Assembly: GCF_900107415.1 (NCBI RefSeq)
Contig: NZ_FNPX01000003.1
Span: 62,001-126,000 of the forward strand
DNA: 64,000 nucleotides
Origin: Jannaschia faecimaris
GTDB lineage: Bacteria; Pseudomonadota; Alphaproteobacteria; Rhodobacterales; Rhodobacteraceae
Reading direction: 5' to 3'
Each line of letters opens with the position of its first letter. Within the stretch, counting starts at the first letter, position 1. Under the pieces are notes generated by a model, which saw only the letters and a list, made by a program, of their open reading frames with translations, searched no databases and was not told where the DNA came from. Of the stretch, positions 1 through 8,270 are shown piece by piece. A program made the position numbers and the translations under genes.

Positions 1-634
1 CCGGCCCGACATCTCGCAGGAGGTGCGCGAGGCGCAACACGACTTCGTCAAGCGCACGGGCGAGGCCTGTGCCAGGTATGACATTCCGTTCCTGTTCGAA
101 CTTCTGGTCCATCCTGTCGACAGCGACGCCGAGCAGACCAGCGAGTATACCGAGATGGCGACGAAGCATTCCGATCATGTTCTCGCCTCGGTCGAGGCTT
201 TTGCGGGCGCGGACTACGGCGTGGATGTCTTCAAGCTGGAAAGTCCTGTTCCGGCCAAGGGCATCACCGGCGGCGACGCGTCAGTGCAGGTTCTGTTCGA
301 CCAGATGGGCCGGTTGGCGGCCCGGCCCTGGGTCATGCTCTCGGCGGGTGCGGGCAAACCCGACTTCAAAACGGTGCTGGAGTACGCCTATGCCGCAGGG
401 GCCAGCGGCTATCTTGCCGGTCGGGCGATCTGGCTCGATGCGTTCAACAGCTATGCCGACTGGGATGCAATGAAGGCGGGCCTCGCACGCGATTCCGTTC
501 CGTACATGGCCGATCTGAATAGGCTGACCGACGCGCGCGCGACGCCTTGGCATGACCACGCCAGCTACGGAGGTGAGGGCCTGCGCTTTGTCGATCCGAC
601 GGCTGGCTTCCGCCACGGTTACGGAGATATCTGA
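1..634 (+). CDS. LacD-like class I aldolase, 5' partial
   Basis: The reading frame is open from base 2, so the N-terminus lies outside the window; about 210 residues are visible. The fragment resembles the tagatose-1,6-bisphosphate aldolase (LacD) group of TIM-barrel class I aldolases, which also includes the sulfofructose-phosphate aldolase YihT. The segment VDVFKLESPVPA carries the lysine expected to form the Schiff base. A later SAGAGKPDF and AGASGYLAGRAIW match the phosphate-binding end of the barrel. The enzyme should cleave a ketose (bis)phosphate into two three-carbon units. Its stop is followed almost at once by the isomerase gene start, so it is cotranscribed with the operon. The true substrate cannot be read from the sequence; the sulfosugar reading is inference from context. 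Confidence 0.8.
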   Translation, partial: RPDISQEVREAQHDFVKRTGEACARYDIPFLFELLVHPVDSDAEQTSEYTEMATKHSDHVLASVEAFAGADYGVDVFKLESPVPAKGITGGDASVQVLFDQMGRLAARPWVMLSAGAGKPDFKTVLEYAYAAGASGYLAGRAIWLDAFNSYADWDAMKAGLARDSVPYMADLNRLTDARATPWHDHASYGGEGLRFVDPTAGFRHGYGDI

Positions 635-1971
635 TGCGGATCGCCATACTGCCGCTGGGGCGGCCCACGTTCGATGTGCCCTATGCCGAGGAAAAGCTGG
701 CCGCGATGCTGGCCCGGCTGGATACCTTCGCAATGAAGCAAGGGTACGAAGTCACGGGCCCGCGCACCCTTTTGATGGGGCCGGACGAGGTGGCGCTGGA
801 GGCCGCGAAGGACGCGGATGTCTTGTTGATCCTTCAGATCACCTTCACCGATGCAGCCTTCGCCACCCGCGCCGCAGTCGCGCACGATGGCCGCGTCGCG
901 ATCTGGGCCGTGCCGGAGCCGCGGGTGGGCGGACGCCTGCGGCTGAACGCGTTTTGCGGATTGAACCTTTTGTCCCACGCACTCGGCCTGAACGCCCGGC
1001 GGTTTGCCTGGGCCTATGGCGATGAGGTCGACCTGTCCGCCTTGCTGACCGGGCCGCAAGTGACGCCGAAACGGGGGCTTCCCACAGATGCGTCCCCTGT
1101 CGCGATCCGTGGCGACCTGAAAATCGCCCGCATTGGCGCGCGGCCCGACGGGTTCGATACCTGTGCGTATGACAAGGCTGACCTAGCGGACCTGACCGGT
1201 GCGCACGTGACCGAATTGGATTTGCCCGACCTGTTTGACCGCGCGCGTGCCTTGCCCGATGCGGCTGTTGCACCCTACGCGGCAAAGGCCGCGCATCTGG
1301 GTGGCCTGGATACGTTGGACAAGGGTGAACTTGACCGTTCCCTCCGCCTGGCCGGGGCGTTGGATCAGTTGAAGTCCGAATATCACTTCGACGCCATGGC
1401 GATCCGCTGCTGGCCCGAGACGTTCACTGAATACGGCGGTGCAGTCTGCGGCCCGGTTTCCATGCTGGGCGAGGCACGGATTCCCTGCGCCTGCGAAGCC
1501 GACGTTTACGGCGCGGTTACCCAGATCATTCTGCAAGACGTGGCAGATGTGCCCGTGTTCCTTGCCGACCTGGTTGACATGGATGGCGACACGGGCGTGG
1601 TCTGGCACTGCGGACAGGCCCCCGTTTCCATGGCCGCCCGCGCGCCCGACGCCACGGTTCATACCAATCGCAAGCAGGCGCTCCTGCTGGAATTTCCGCT
1701 GAAGGCCGGGCGCGTGACGCTCTTCCGCCTCAGCCAGGCCTACGGCACGCCCCAGGTCGTGATCGCCACGGGGACGGTAGTGGATGCGCCGATGGCCTAT
1801 ACGGGGACCAGCGGTGTTGTCCGCTTCGACAATCCCGCCGGTGCCGTCTGCCAAGATATCATGGCGTCGGGCCTCGAGCACCACATGGCGCTGGCCTACG
1901 GCGATCATGCGGACACGTTGCGCGGTGTTGCGGCGGGGCTGGGTCTGACGGTGCTGGAGCTGGGTGCATGA
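634..1971 (+). CDS. L-fucose isomerase-like protein
   Basis: A 445-residue protein resembling the L-fucose/L-arabinose isomerase-related group (COG2407), metal-dependent aldose-ketose isomerases. Likely metal and catalytic residues sit in the C-terminal half: the glutamate of AIRCWPETF (about residue 261), the acidic pair in CACEADVYG (about 288) and the histidines of GLEHHMAL (about 414). The length fits the short members of the family rather than the 590-residue FucI. The ATG at 634 overlaps the last base of the upstream stop, and its own stop overlaps the next start (ATGA). It probably supplies the ketose that, after phosphorylation by a kinase not seen here, feeds the aldolase. The substrate is unknown; some sulfoquinovose pathways use a non-YihS isomerase, but I cannot assign that here. 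Confidence 0.75.
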   Translation: MRIAILPLGRPTFDVPYAEEKLAAMLARLDTFAMKQGYEVTGPRTLLMGPDEVALEAAKDADVLLILQITFTDAAFATRAAVAHDGRVAIWAVPEPRVGGRLRLNAFCGLNLLSHALGLNARRFAWAYGDEVDLSALLTGPQVTPKRGLPTDASPVAIRGDLKIARIGARPDGFDTCAYDKADLADLTGAHVTELDLPDLFDRARALPDAAVAPYAAKAAHLGGLDTLDKGELDRSLRLAGALDQLKSEYHFDAMAIRCWPETFTEYGGAVCGPVSMLGEARIPCACEADVYGAVTQIILQDVADVPVFLADLVDMDGDTGVVWHCGQAPVSMAARAPDATVHTNRKQALLLEFPLKAGRVTLFRLSQAYGTPQVVIATGTVVDAPMAYTGTSGVVRFDNPAGAVCQDIMASGLEHHMALAYGDHADTLRGVAAGLGLTVLELGA

Positions 1972-3059
1972 TCCGTTATGGGCTGATCGGTGCCGGCATG
2001 ATGGGGCAGGAGCATATCCGCAACATCACTCTTCTTGACGGCGCGACGGTCGCCGCCGTGATGGACCCGGATGAGGGCATGCGCCGCGCCGCGATGACAA
2101 CCGCCGGTGCGCAGGGGTTCTCGGACCCCGAGGCAATGATCGCGGCGGACCTGGCGGACGTCTACCTGATCGCCGCGCCAAACGACGTGCACGCGGGGCT
2201 GGTTCAACGCCTGCTGGCCACGGACAAGCCGATAATGGTGGAGAAACCGCTTGCCACCACCACGGCCGAATGCCGCGATCTGCTCAGCCAGGCTCAGGGG
2301 CGCGTGGCCCCGGTCTGGGTGGCGATGGAGTACCGCTACATGCCGCCCATTCAGCGCCTGATCCAGATGCTCGACCAAGGGGCGGTGGGGGTGCCGCGCA
2401 TGGTCTCTATCCGCGAACACCGCTTTCCGTTCTTGCAGAAGGTGGACGCATGGAACCGCTTCAACGCGCGCACCGGCGGCACGCTGATCGAGAAATGCTG
2501 CCACTTCTGGGACCTGATGCGCTTGCTGCTCGGGGCCGATCCGATCCGAGTGTACGCCAGCGCCGGCGTCGACGTGAACCACCGGGACGAGCGTTATGCC
2601 GGGGGCATACCCGACATTATCGACAACGCATATGTCATCGTCGATTTCGCCAATGGAACCCGCGGGATGCTGGACCTGTGCATGTTCGCCGAAGGCTCTC
2701 ACTGGCAGGAGTCGATCGCGGTCACCGGGCCAAACGCCCGGGTCGAGGCCCTCATTCCGGGACCCGCCCGTTTCGCGCCGGACGGCAAGCCGCGGGAGGC
2801 AGAGGTCGTGACTTCGATCCGCGCCCTTAGGAAAGAAGTGCGCGAGGTCGTGCATACGCCGGCGGAACTGCTGACCGCCGGTGATCATCACGGCTCGACC
2901 TTCTATCAACACAAGCGGTTCATCGACCTCGTGCGGCACGGCTCCGGCCTGCCAGAGGTCAGTCTGGATGACGGCTACTGGTCCGTGCTGGTCGGTGAGG
3001 CGGCGGAGGAATCCGCGCGTTCCGGTCAGGCGATCGATCTGCGGGGGCGCGGGGCCTGA
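1968..3059 (+). CDS. Gfo/Idh/MocA family oxidoreductase
   Basis: A 363-residue NAD(P)-dependent sugar oxidoreductase. The N-terminal Rossmann fold has G8-x-G10-x-x-G13 (LIGAGMMG), followed by the family EKP motif (VEKPLATT, about residue 91). The C-terminal alpha/beta domain carries GGTLIEKCCHFWDLM, whose lysine and histidine are in the position of the catalytic pair. The gene overlaps the isomerase by four bases. Members oxidise or reduce sugars, inositols or glycosides; one branch comprises NAD-dependent sulfoquinovosidases that cleave glycosides by transient oxidation. In this operon it could be the entry enzyme that releases or oxidises the sugar. That role is inferred from neighbours only. 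Confidence 0.85.
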   Translation: MIRYGLIGAGMMGQEHIRNITLLDGATVAAVMDPDEGMRRAAMTTAGAQGFSDPEAMIAADLADVYLIAAPNDVHAGLVQRLLATDKPIMVEKPLATTTAECRDLLSQAQGRVAPVWVAMEYRYMPPIQRLIQMLDQGAVGVPRMVSIREHRFPFLQKVDAWNRFNARTGGTLIEKCCHFWDLMRLLLGADPIRVYASAGVDVNHRDERYAGGIPDIIDNAYVIVDFANGTRGMLDLCMFAEGSHWQESIAVTGPNARVEALIPGPARFAPDGKPREAEVVTSIRALRKEVREVVHTPAELLTAGDHHGSTFYQHKRFIDLVRHGSGLPEVSLDDGYWSVLVGEAAEESARSGQAIDLRGRGA

Positions 3060-3143
3060 GCGTGCTTCCCCTTGCCATAAATATCCTGGACCAAGCGCGG
3101 TCTGCCGCACCCGGCGGACACCACTTATAACAAAGGAATTAGA

Positions 3144-4046
3144 ATGATCCTCATTACCGAATTCATGGACGAGACATGGGTCGACTGGCTGCGCGAGCGG
3201 GCCGAGGTCCATTACCAACCCGACCTGCCAGACTTCCCCGAGGAGTTGGCCCAGCATGCGCAACTGGCGCAGGCCCTGATCGTGCGCGACCGGACGCAGG
3301 TGCGCGGCGACTTGCTCTATGCCGGGTTTTCCTGCGTGGGGCGCCTTGGCGTCGGGCTCGACAATATCGACATGGCCGGATGCGCGGACCAAGAAATTTC
3401 CGTGTTTCCCGCCACGGGGGCAAACACATTGTCGGTGGCGGAATACGTGGTGACGACGGCGGGCATGTTGCTGCGTGGGGCCTACACGATGCGCCCGCAG
3501 ATGGAGGCCGGTGACTGGCCGCGTGCGGCTGCCGGACAGGGGCGGGAGATGTCGGGCAAGACCCTGGGCCTGATCGGCTATGGCGAAATCGCACGCAAGA
3601 CGGCTGAACTGGCTGCGGCTCTGGGCATGAAGTGCCTGGCCTCCGACCCCTATGCCGAAGACTTCCCGGGCGCGCTGGAAGGCACGGAGGAGGAGGTTCT
3701 GACGAAAAGTGATGTTATAACATTGCATGTCCCCCTGACCGAGGAGACGCGCGACATGATCGACGCGCAGGTCATAGCGTCCATGAAGCCGGGCACGATC
3801 CTGATCAACGCCGCACGCGGCGGGGTCATGGACGAAGCGGCTGTCTGCGAAGCGCTCCGCTCGGGGCACCTCGGCGGGGCCGCGATCGACACCCACGTGA
3901 CCGAGCCGCTGGGCGCGGACAACCCCTTCGCGGGGGTGCCCAACCTGATCTTGACGCCGCACATCGGCGGCGTGACGCGCGAGGCGAATGCCCGCGTGTC
4001 GGAAATGACGGCGCGCAGGGTGGCGGGGCATCTGGGCTTGGACTAA
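3144..4046 (+). CDS. D-isomer-specific 2-hydroxyacid dehydrogenase
   Basis: A 300-residue NAD-dependent 2-hydroxyacid dehydrogenase of the phosphoglycerate dehydrogenase family. The nucleotide-binding GLIGYGEIARK is at about residue 141. The expected catalytic triad is visible as Arg in LINAARGGVMDE (about 226), Glu in THVTEPLG (about 254) and His in TPHIGGVT (about 275). An AAGGAATTAGA stretch precedes the ATG after an 84-base gap. Family members reduce or oxidise D-glycerate, glyoxylate, hydroxypyruvate or, in SlcC, (S)-sulfolactate. In an operon with an aldehyde dehydrogenase it may oxidise the 2-hydroxyacid made from the aldolase product. It lacks the C-terminal regulatory domain of SerA, so serine synthesis is unlikely. 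Confidence 0.85.
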   Translation: MILITEFMDETWVDWLRERAEVHYQPDLPDFPEELAQHAQLAQALIVRDRTQVRGDLLYAGFSCVGRLGVGLDNIDMAGCADQEISVFPATGANTLSVAEYVVTTAGMLLRGAYTMRPQMEAGDWPRAAAGQGREMSGKTLGLIGYGEIARKTAELAAALGMKCLASDPYAEDFPGALEGTEEEVLTKSDVITLHVPLTEETRDMIDAQVIASMKPGTILINAARGGVMDEAAVCEALRSGHLGGAAIDTHVTEPLGADNPFAGVPNLILTPHIGGVTREANARVSEMTARRVAGHLGLD

Positions 4047-4066
4047 GGCAGTCGCCGGAGGACATT

Positions 4067-5020
4067 ATGAATCTGAACCGCTTTGCCATCGCCGGCCACG
4101 GGCTGACGGCGACGTTTACCGAATGGGGGGCATCGCTGGTCGATTTGCGGATGGACGGAGTGGATCATCCACTGGTTCTGGGCTTGGCCGATCTGGGGGA
4201 CTATGCCGCCGGGCACGCCAACTACATGGGGGCTACGGTGGGACGCTTTGCCAACCGTATCGGCGATGCAAGGTTCACGCTGGACGGCGTGGAGCATCGG
4301 CTGGACCGCAACTTTCAGGAGCGGCACAGCCTGCATGGCGGGTCGAAGGGCATCGGCAAGCGCGTATGGGACGTGACCGCGCGAACCGACAGTTCCATCA
4401 CCTTCTCCATCGCGCTGACCGACGGAGAGATGGGCTATCCGGGCCCGGTGCAGATCACCGCGACATTCACCTGCGCGCCGGGTGCATGTCTGGCGGTTCA
4501 GTATAGCGCGATCAGCGATGCGCCGACGATCGTGAACCTGGCGCATCACACCTATTGGAACCTCGACGGGACTGACGACGTGTCGCGCCACTACCTGACC
4601 GTCAAGGCGGACCGCTACCTGCCGGTGGACGAGGGGCTGATCCCGACCGGTGTTGCGACGGTGGCCGGGACGGACTTCGATTTTCGTGCCGGGCGGATGC
4701 TGCCCGGCCAAGGGCTGCTGGATCATAACCTGTGCCTGTCGGACGCACGGGTCGCCTTGCGCGACGTCGCAGTGCTGCACGCACCCGGCATGTCCATGAC
4801 CGTGGCCACGACCGAACCCGGATTGCAGGTTTATGGGGGGGCCAAGCTGGCCACCCCCGTGCAGGGGATTGACGGGCGGACGTACCGGGCCCACGCCGGC
4901 GTCGCCTTGGAGCCGCAGAACTGGCCGGATGCGCCAAACCACGCCGATTTCCCGAACTGCGTCCTGCGACCGGGCGAGACATACGAACAGACAACGACGT
5001 TCAACTTCGTAAAAGGATAA
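4067..5020 (+). CDS. Aldose 1-epimerase (mutarotase)
   Basis: A 317-residue galactose-mutarotase-type beta-sandwich enzyme. It has the conserved arginine of VGRFANRIG, the histidine of SLHGGSKG (about residue 89), the catalytic histidine of VNLAHHTYWNL (about 160) and the catalytic glutamate of GVALEPQNWP (about 281). It interconverts the alpha and beta anomers of a free aldose in the cytoplasm, usually before isomerase or dehydrogenase action. It lies 20 bases downstream of the dehydrogenase and 3 bases upstream of the aldehyde dehydrogenase, with a GGAGGACATT ribosome site. Mutarotases dedicated to sulfoquinovose exist, but the sugar used here is undetermined. Confidence 0.9.
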   Translation: MNLNRFAIAGHGLTATFTEWGASLVDLRMDGVDHPLVLGLADLGDYAAGHANYMGATVGRFANRIGDARFTLDGVEHRLDRNFQERHSLHGGSKGIGKRVWDVTARTDSSITFSIALTDGEMGYPGPVQITATFTCAPGACLAVQYSAISDAPTIVNLAHHTYWNLDGTDDVSRHYLTVKADRYLPVDEGLIPTGVATVAGTDFDFRAGRMLPGQGLLDHNLCLSDARVALRDVAVLHAPGMSMTVATTEPGLQVYGGAKLATPVQGIDGRTYRAHAGVALEPQNWPDAPNHADFPNCVLRPGETYEQTTTFNFVKG

Positions 5021-5023
5021 AAA

Positions 5024-6469
5024 ATGGCATTTCAAGACTGGATTAAGCAGGCGAACCTGATTGGTGGCGACTGGGTCGGGGCTGACAGCGGCGAGACGAT
5101 CGACGTCGCTAATCCGGTTAATGGCGACGTGATCGGCACGATCCCCAAGGGCGGCACCGCCGAGGCGGACCGGGCTATCAAAGCGGCCTCCGACGCCTTC
5201 CCGGCGTTCCGGGACATGTCGCTGATGGAGCGGTGCAACCTGTTGTGGAAGCTGCACGACGCGCTGATGGACAACCAACGCGACCTGGCCGAGCTGCTGA
5301 CGGTCGAGATGGGCAAGCCCATGGCCGAGTCCATGGGCGAGATCGCCATCGGCGCGCAATACGTCCGCTGGTTCGCCGAGGAGGCGCGCCGCGCCAAGGG
5401 CGAAATCGTACCCGCCGGCGTGAACGGCCGCCGCATTCTGGTGACGAAGCACGCCATCGGCGTGGTCGGCATGATCACACCTTGGAACTTCCCGTCGTCG
5501 ATGCTGGCGCGCAAGGTGGCACCCGCGCTGGCCGTCGGTTGTACGGTGGTGGCAAAGCCCGCGACGGCGACGCCGTACTCCGGGTTGGCGTGGGGCAAGC
5601 TGTGTGAAGAGGTTGGCTATCCCAAGGGCGTGATGAACGTCGTGACGGGATCGGCCCGCGAGATTGCCAAGTCGATGATCGACAGTTTCGATGTCCGCAA
5701 GATCACGTTCACCGGTTCCACCGAGGTTGGCAAAGAGCTCATCCGCGGGGCCGCCGATACGGTCAAGAAAGTGTCGATGGAATTGGGCGGCAACGCACCT
5801 TTCGTGGTCTTCGACGATGCCGATCTGGACCGCGCGGTCGAGGGCGCGATGGTGTCCAAGTTCCGCAACGCGGGCCAAACCTGCGTCTGCGCCAACCGGA
5901 TGTACGTCCAGTCGGGCATCCATGATGCCTTCGTCGCCAAGCTGACGGAAAAGACCAAGGCGATGAAGGTCGGTGACGGGCGCGATGCGGGCGTCGAACA
6001 GGGCCCGATGATCGACATGGACGCAGTCGAGAAGGTCGAGGAGTTCGTGGCCGACGCCAAGGCCAAGGGTGCGAAAATCGCCACCGGCGGCGAACGTCAT
6101 GGCAATGGCGGCACGTTTTTCCAGCCGACCATCGTGACGGGGGCCACCCAGGCGATGAAATTCGCCAAGGAAGAAATCTTCGGACCGCTGGCCCCGGTCT
6201 TCAAGTTCGAGACAGAGGAGGAGGCGATCGCGATGGCCAACGACACCGTCTATGGCCTGGCCTGCTATGCCTATACGTCGGACCTGGCGCGGGCCTTCCG
6301 CCTGAACGAGGGACTGCAATACGGGATGATCGGCATCAATTCCGGTTTGATCACGACAGTCGAGGCCCCCTTCGGCGGGGTCAAGGAGTCGGGCCTTGGC
6401 AAGGAAGGCGGATCGCAGGGCTTGGAGGACTACCTGGAGACGAAATACGTCTGTATCGACGGGATCTGA
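5024..6469 (+). CDS. NAD(P)-dependent aldehyde dehydrogenase, succinate-semialdehyde type
   Basis: A 481-residue aldehyde dehydrogenase closest in appearance to GabD. It has the cofactor-binding FTGSTEVGKEL, general base Glu253 in MELGGNAPF and nucleophile Cys287 in AGQTCVCANR. Cys289 two residues on recalls the redox-switch pair of succinate-semialdehyde dehydrogenases. It oxidises a small aldehyde to the acid. It starts three bases after the mutarotase stop and is last in the operon before a hairpin. Sulfolactaldehyde dehydrogenases of sulfoglycolysis belong to the same GabD-like group, so the product could be sulfolactate or a plain glycerate-type acid. The family assignment is firm and the substrate open. 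Confidence 0.9.
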   Translation: MAFQDWIKQANLIGGDWVGADSGETIDVANPVNGDVIGTIPKGGTAEADRAIKAASDAFPAFRDMSLMERCNLLWKLHDALMDNQRDLAELLTVEMGKPMAESMGEIAIGAQYVRWFAEEARRAKGEIVPAGVNGRRILVTKHAIGVVGMITPWNFPSSMLARKVAPALAVGCTVVAKPATATPYSGLAWGKLCEEVGYPKGVMNVVTGSAREIAKSMIDSFDVRKITFTGSTEVGKELIRGAADTVKKVSMELGGNAPFVVFDDADLDRAVEGAMVSKFRNAGQTCVCANRMYVQSGIHDAFVAKLTEKTKAMKVGDGRDAGVEQGPMIDMDAVEKVEEFVADAKAKGAKIATGGERHGNGGTFFQPTIVTGATQAMKFAKEEIFGPLAPVFKFETEEEAIAMANDTVYGLACYAYTSDLARAFRLNEGLQYGMIGINSGLITTVEAPFGGVKESGLGKEGGSQGLEDYLETKYVCIDGI

Positions 6470-6477
6470 ACGGTTCG

Positions 6478-6502
6478 GACGGGTCTTCGCCGAAGGCCCG
6501 TC
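6478..6502. terminator. Hairpin terminator between convergent genes
   Basis: GACGGG at 6478-6483 pairs with CCCGTC at 6497-6502. The inner CTTC/GAAG pairs close a GCC loop, with one G-T wobble. The hairpin lies 9 bases after the aldehyde dehydrogenase stop and 13 bases before the convergent ogt stop. There is no T tract, so it may work with Rho or only as a 3' stabiliser. Confidence 0.6.
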
Positions 6503-6514
6503 CAGTCGACCCAG

Positions 6515-6991
6515 TCAGATCAAGCGGCTTTGAACGGGCAAGGCCCCTTCCAACTCCAGCAGGTGGCGTTTGATGGCGGGTCCGTGCGCGTAACCGCCAG
6601 GGCCGCCATCCGCGGCAATCACGCGGTGGCAGGGGATCAGGATCGCGATAGGGTTCTTTCCATTGGCCTGCCCCACTGCCTGCGTACCGCCCGGACGTCG
6701 AACCGCCTGTGCCAGATCGGCGTAGGAACAGGTTTCACCCGGCGGTATCGCCTGCAAAGCATGCCAGACGCGGCGCTGAAACGGTGTGCCGCGTGGGGCA
6801 AGCGGCAGATCGAAATCCACACACTTCCTGTCGAAGTAGGCGTCGAGCTGGCGACGCGCTTGCGCGAATGCGTCGGGGCACTCTTGCCACTCCGCGTCGG
6901 GGGGCGCGTTGAGCCTTGCGTCAGTCAGCACCTCGCCTTGACCCGCAAGGCAAAGCGGGCCAGCCGCCGTCTCGTGTCGGACGAAGATCAC
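6515..6991 (-). CDS. ogt: Methylated-DNA--protein-cysteine methyltransferase
   Basis: A 158-residue suicide DNA repair protein that removes alkyl groups from O6-alkylguanine. It has the active-site IPCHRVIA with acceptor Cys121. It also has the helix-turn-helix segment around TPFQRRVWHALQAIPPGETCSY and the GGTQAVGQANGKNP region typical of Ogt/MGMT. The length fits the single-domain Ogt form; there is no Ada regulatory domain. Its start overlaps the stop of the upstream 2-hydroxyacid dehydrogenase gene by four bases, so it is the last gene of a minus-strand operon with csaA and proC. No sign of damage-inducible control is visible. Confidence 0.95.
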   Translation of the reverse strand: MIFVRHETAAGPLCLAGQGEVLTDARLNAPPDAEWQECPDAFAQARRQLDAYFDRKCVDFDLPLAPRGTPFQRRVWHALQAIPPGETCSYADLAQAVRRPGGTQAVGQANGKNPIAILIPCHRVIAADGGPGGYAHGPAIKRHLLELEGALPVQSRLI

Positions 6992-7938
6992 CCAGACACT
7001 GGGTTTGGCGGGGTCCGGCCCTCGGCAATGGCAATCGCGTTTTCCATCGCCATGCGGCCCATATCTTCGCGCACTTCCAGCGCGGCGGTTCCCAGATGTG
7101 GCAGCAGGACGACATTTTCCATCGCCCGAAGCGCGTCTGGAACCAGCGGCTCCCGTTCGTAGACGTCCAGCCCCGCGCCCCCGATTTGTCCGGATTGAAG
7201 GGCCGTGATCAGGGCCGCTTCGTCCACCACGTCACCGCGTGCGATGTTCACCAGGATTGCGTGGGCTTGCATTGCAGCCAGCGTCCGTGCGTTCATGATG
7301 TGCTTGGTTTCAGCATTAGCCGCGACGGCGGTGACCACGATATCGGCGGCGGCGCAGACGTCAGCCACGCTGTCCAATTGCTCTGCCCCGTCGATCGTCT
7401 TGGCCGAGCGGTTCCAGAAGACGACCTTCATTCCGAAACCGGCGGCGCAGCGGCGGGCGATAGCCTGCCCGATCCGGCCCATTCCGATAATCCCGACGGT
7501 CTTGCCCGAGACATGCAGCCCCAGCATCTGAACCGGGTGCCAGCCCGTCCAGTCGCCCGCACGAACCATCCGCTCGCCCTCACCCGCGCGCCGTGCAGAC
7601 ATCAGGATCAATGTCATGGCCGTGTCCGCGGTGGCGTCGGTTACGGCACCGGGCGTGTTGGTCACGATCAGTCCGGCGGCGTGGGCGGCGCCCACGTCAA
7701 TGTGATTGAAGCCTACCCCGAAGTTGGCAAGACCCATTGCGCGGATTTCGCCGGTAAAGGCATCAGGACCGAAGGCATCCCCAAGGGTGGGCAGCACGAC
7801 GTCATAGCCTGCAAGCGCTGCCCGGCATTCATCCAGGTCCATCGGCTGCGTCGTGTCGCGGCAAGTCACGTCGAAATGGTTGGCCAGTGCCGACATGATG
7901 CTGTCGGGCAGGGCGCGGGAAACGAGCAGGGTCTTCAA
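6988..7938 (-). CDS. D-2-hydroxyacid dehydrogenase (glyoxylate/hydroxypyruvate reductase-like)
   Basis: A 316-residue NAD(P)-dependent 2-hydroxyacid dehydrogenase, a second family member distinct in sequence from the one at 3144. It shows GIIGMGRIGQA for cofactor binding, the catalytic arginine in LVNIARGDVVDE, a glutamate in VYEREPL and the catalytic histidine in LLPHLGTAA. Overall it most resembles the GyaR/glyoxylate reductase branch, which acts on glyoxylate or hydroxypyruvate. It overlaps the CsaA-like gene upstream and ogt downstream by four bases each, indicating translational coupling. Nothing in the neighbours fixes its substrate. Confidence 0.88.
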   Translation of the reverse strand: MKTLLVSRALPDSIMSALANHFDVTCRDTTQPMDLDECRAALAGYDVVLPTLGDAFGPDAFTGEIRAMGLANFGVGFNHIDVGAAHAAGLIVTNTPGAVTDATADTAMTLILMSARRAGEGERMVRAGDWTGWHPVQMLGLHVSGKTVGIIGMGRIGQAIARRCAAGFGMKVVFWNRSAKTIDGAEQLDSVADVCAAADIVVTAVAANAETKHIMNARTLAAMQAHAILVNIARGDVVDEAALITALQSGQIGGAGLDVYEREPLVPDALRAMENVVLLPHLGTAALEVREDMGRMAMENAIAIAEGRTPPNPVSG

Positions 7939-8270
7939 TGCATCCGCCCTCCTTCGGGCACCTCTTGGTCGGGCGACAGCAGTACGACCTCCCCGTTTTC
8001 ATCGGGTAGGCCGAGGACAAGCACCTCGGACATGAACTTGCCGATCTGGCGGGGCGGAAAATTGACGACCGCCACCACCTGTCGGCCCACCAGCGCCTCG
8101 GGCGTGTAATGTGCGGTGACCTGGGCGGAGGTCTTGCGCTCCCCGATGTCATCACCAAAATCGACCCACATCTTGATCGCCGGTTTGCGCGCTTCGGGGT
8201 AATGTTCCGCGCGGGTCACGCGACCCACGCGGACATCGACTTTCAGGAAGTCGTCAAAGCTCAGGTTCAT
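7935..8270 (-). CDS. csaA: CsaA-like tRNA-binding protein
   Basis: A 111-residue single-domain OB-fold protein of the tRNA-binding (EMAP II-like) family. Recognisable parts are FLKVDVRVGRVTRAE at the N-terminus, AIKMWVDFGDDIG, and FPPRQIGKFMSEVLVLG followed by the acidic ending. The length matches CsaA, a protein linked to tRNA binding and to chaperone or export-related functions in Bacillus. It is coupled by four-base overlaps both to proC upstream and to the hydroxyacid dehydrogenase downstream. Its cellular role in alphaproteobacteria is not established. Confidence 0.85.
   Translation of the reverse strand: MNLSFDDFLKVDVRVGRVTRAEHYPEARKPAIKMWVDFGDDIGERKTSAQVTAHYTPEALVGRQVVAVVNFPPRQIGKFMSEVLVLGLPDENGEVVLLSPDQEVPEGGRMH

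Noticed and set aside
1905-4031. A 708-codon minus-strand open frame opposite the Gfo/Idh/MocA and dehydrogenase genes
   Set aside because: Same shadow effect; the plus strand carries intact motifs of two known families.
4043-6319. A 758-codon open frame on the minus strand opposite the mutarotase and aldehyde dehydrogenase genes
   Set aside because: It is a shadow caused by high third-position GC; its translation is rich in His, Arg, Gly and Val with no family pattern, while the plus-strand genes are clear enzymes.
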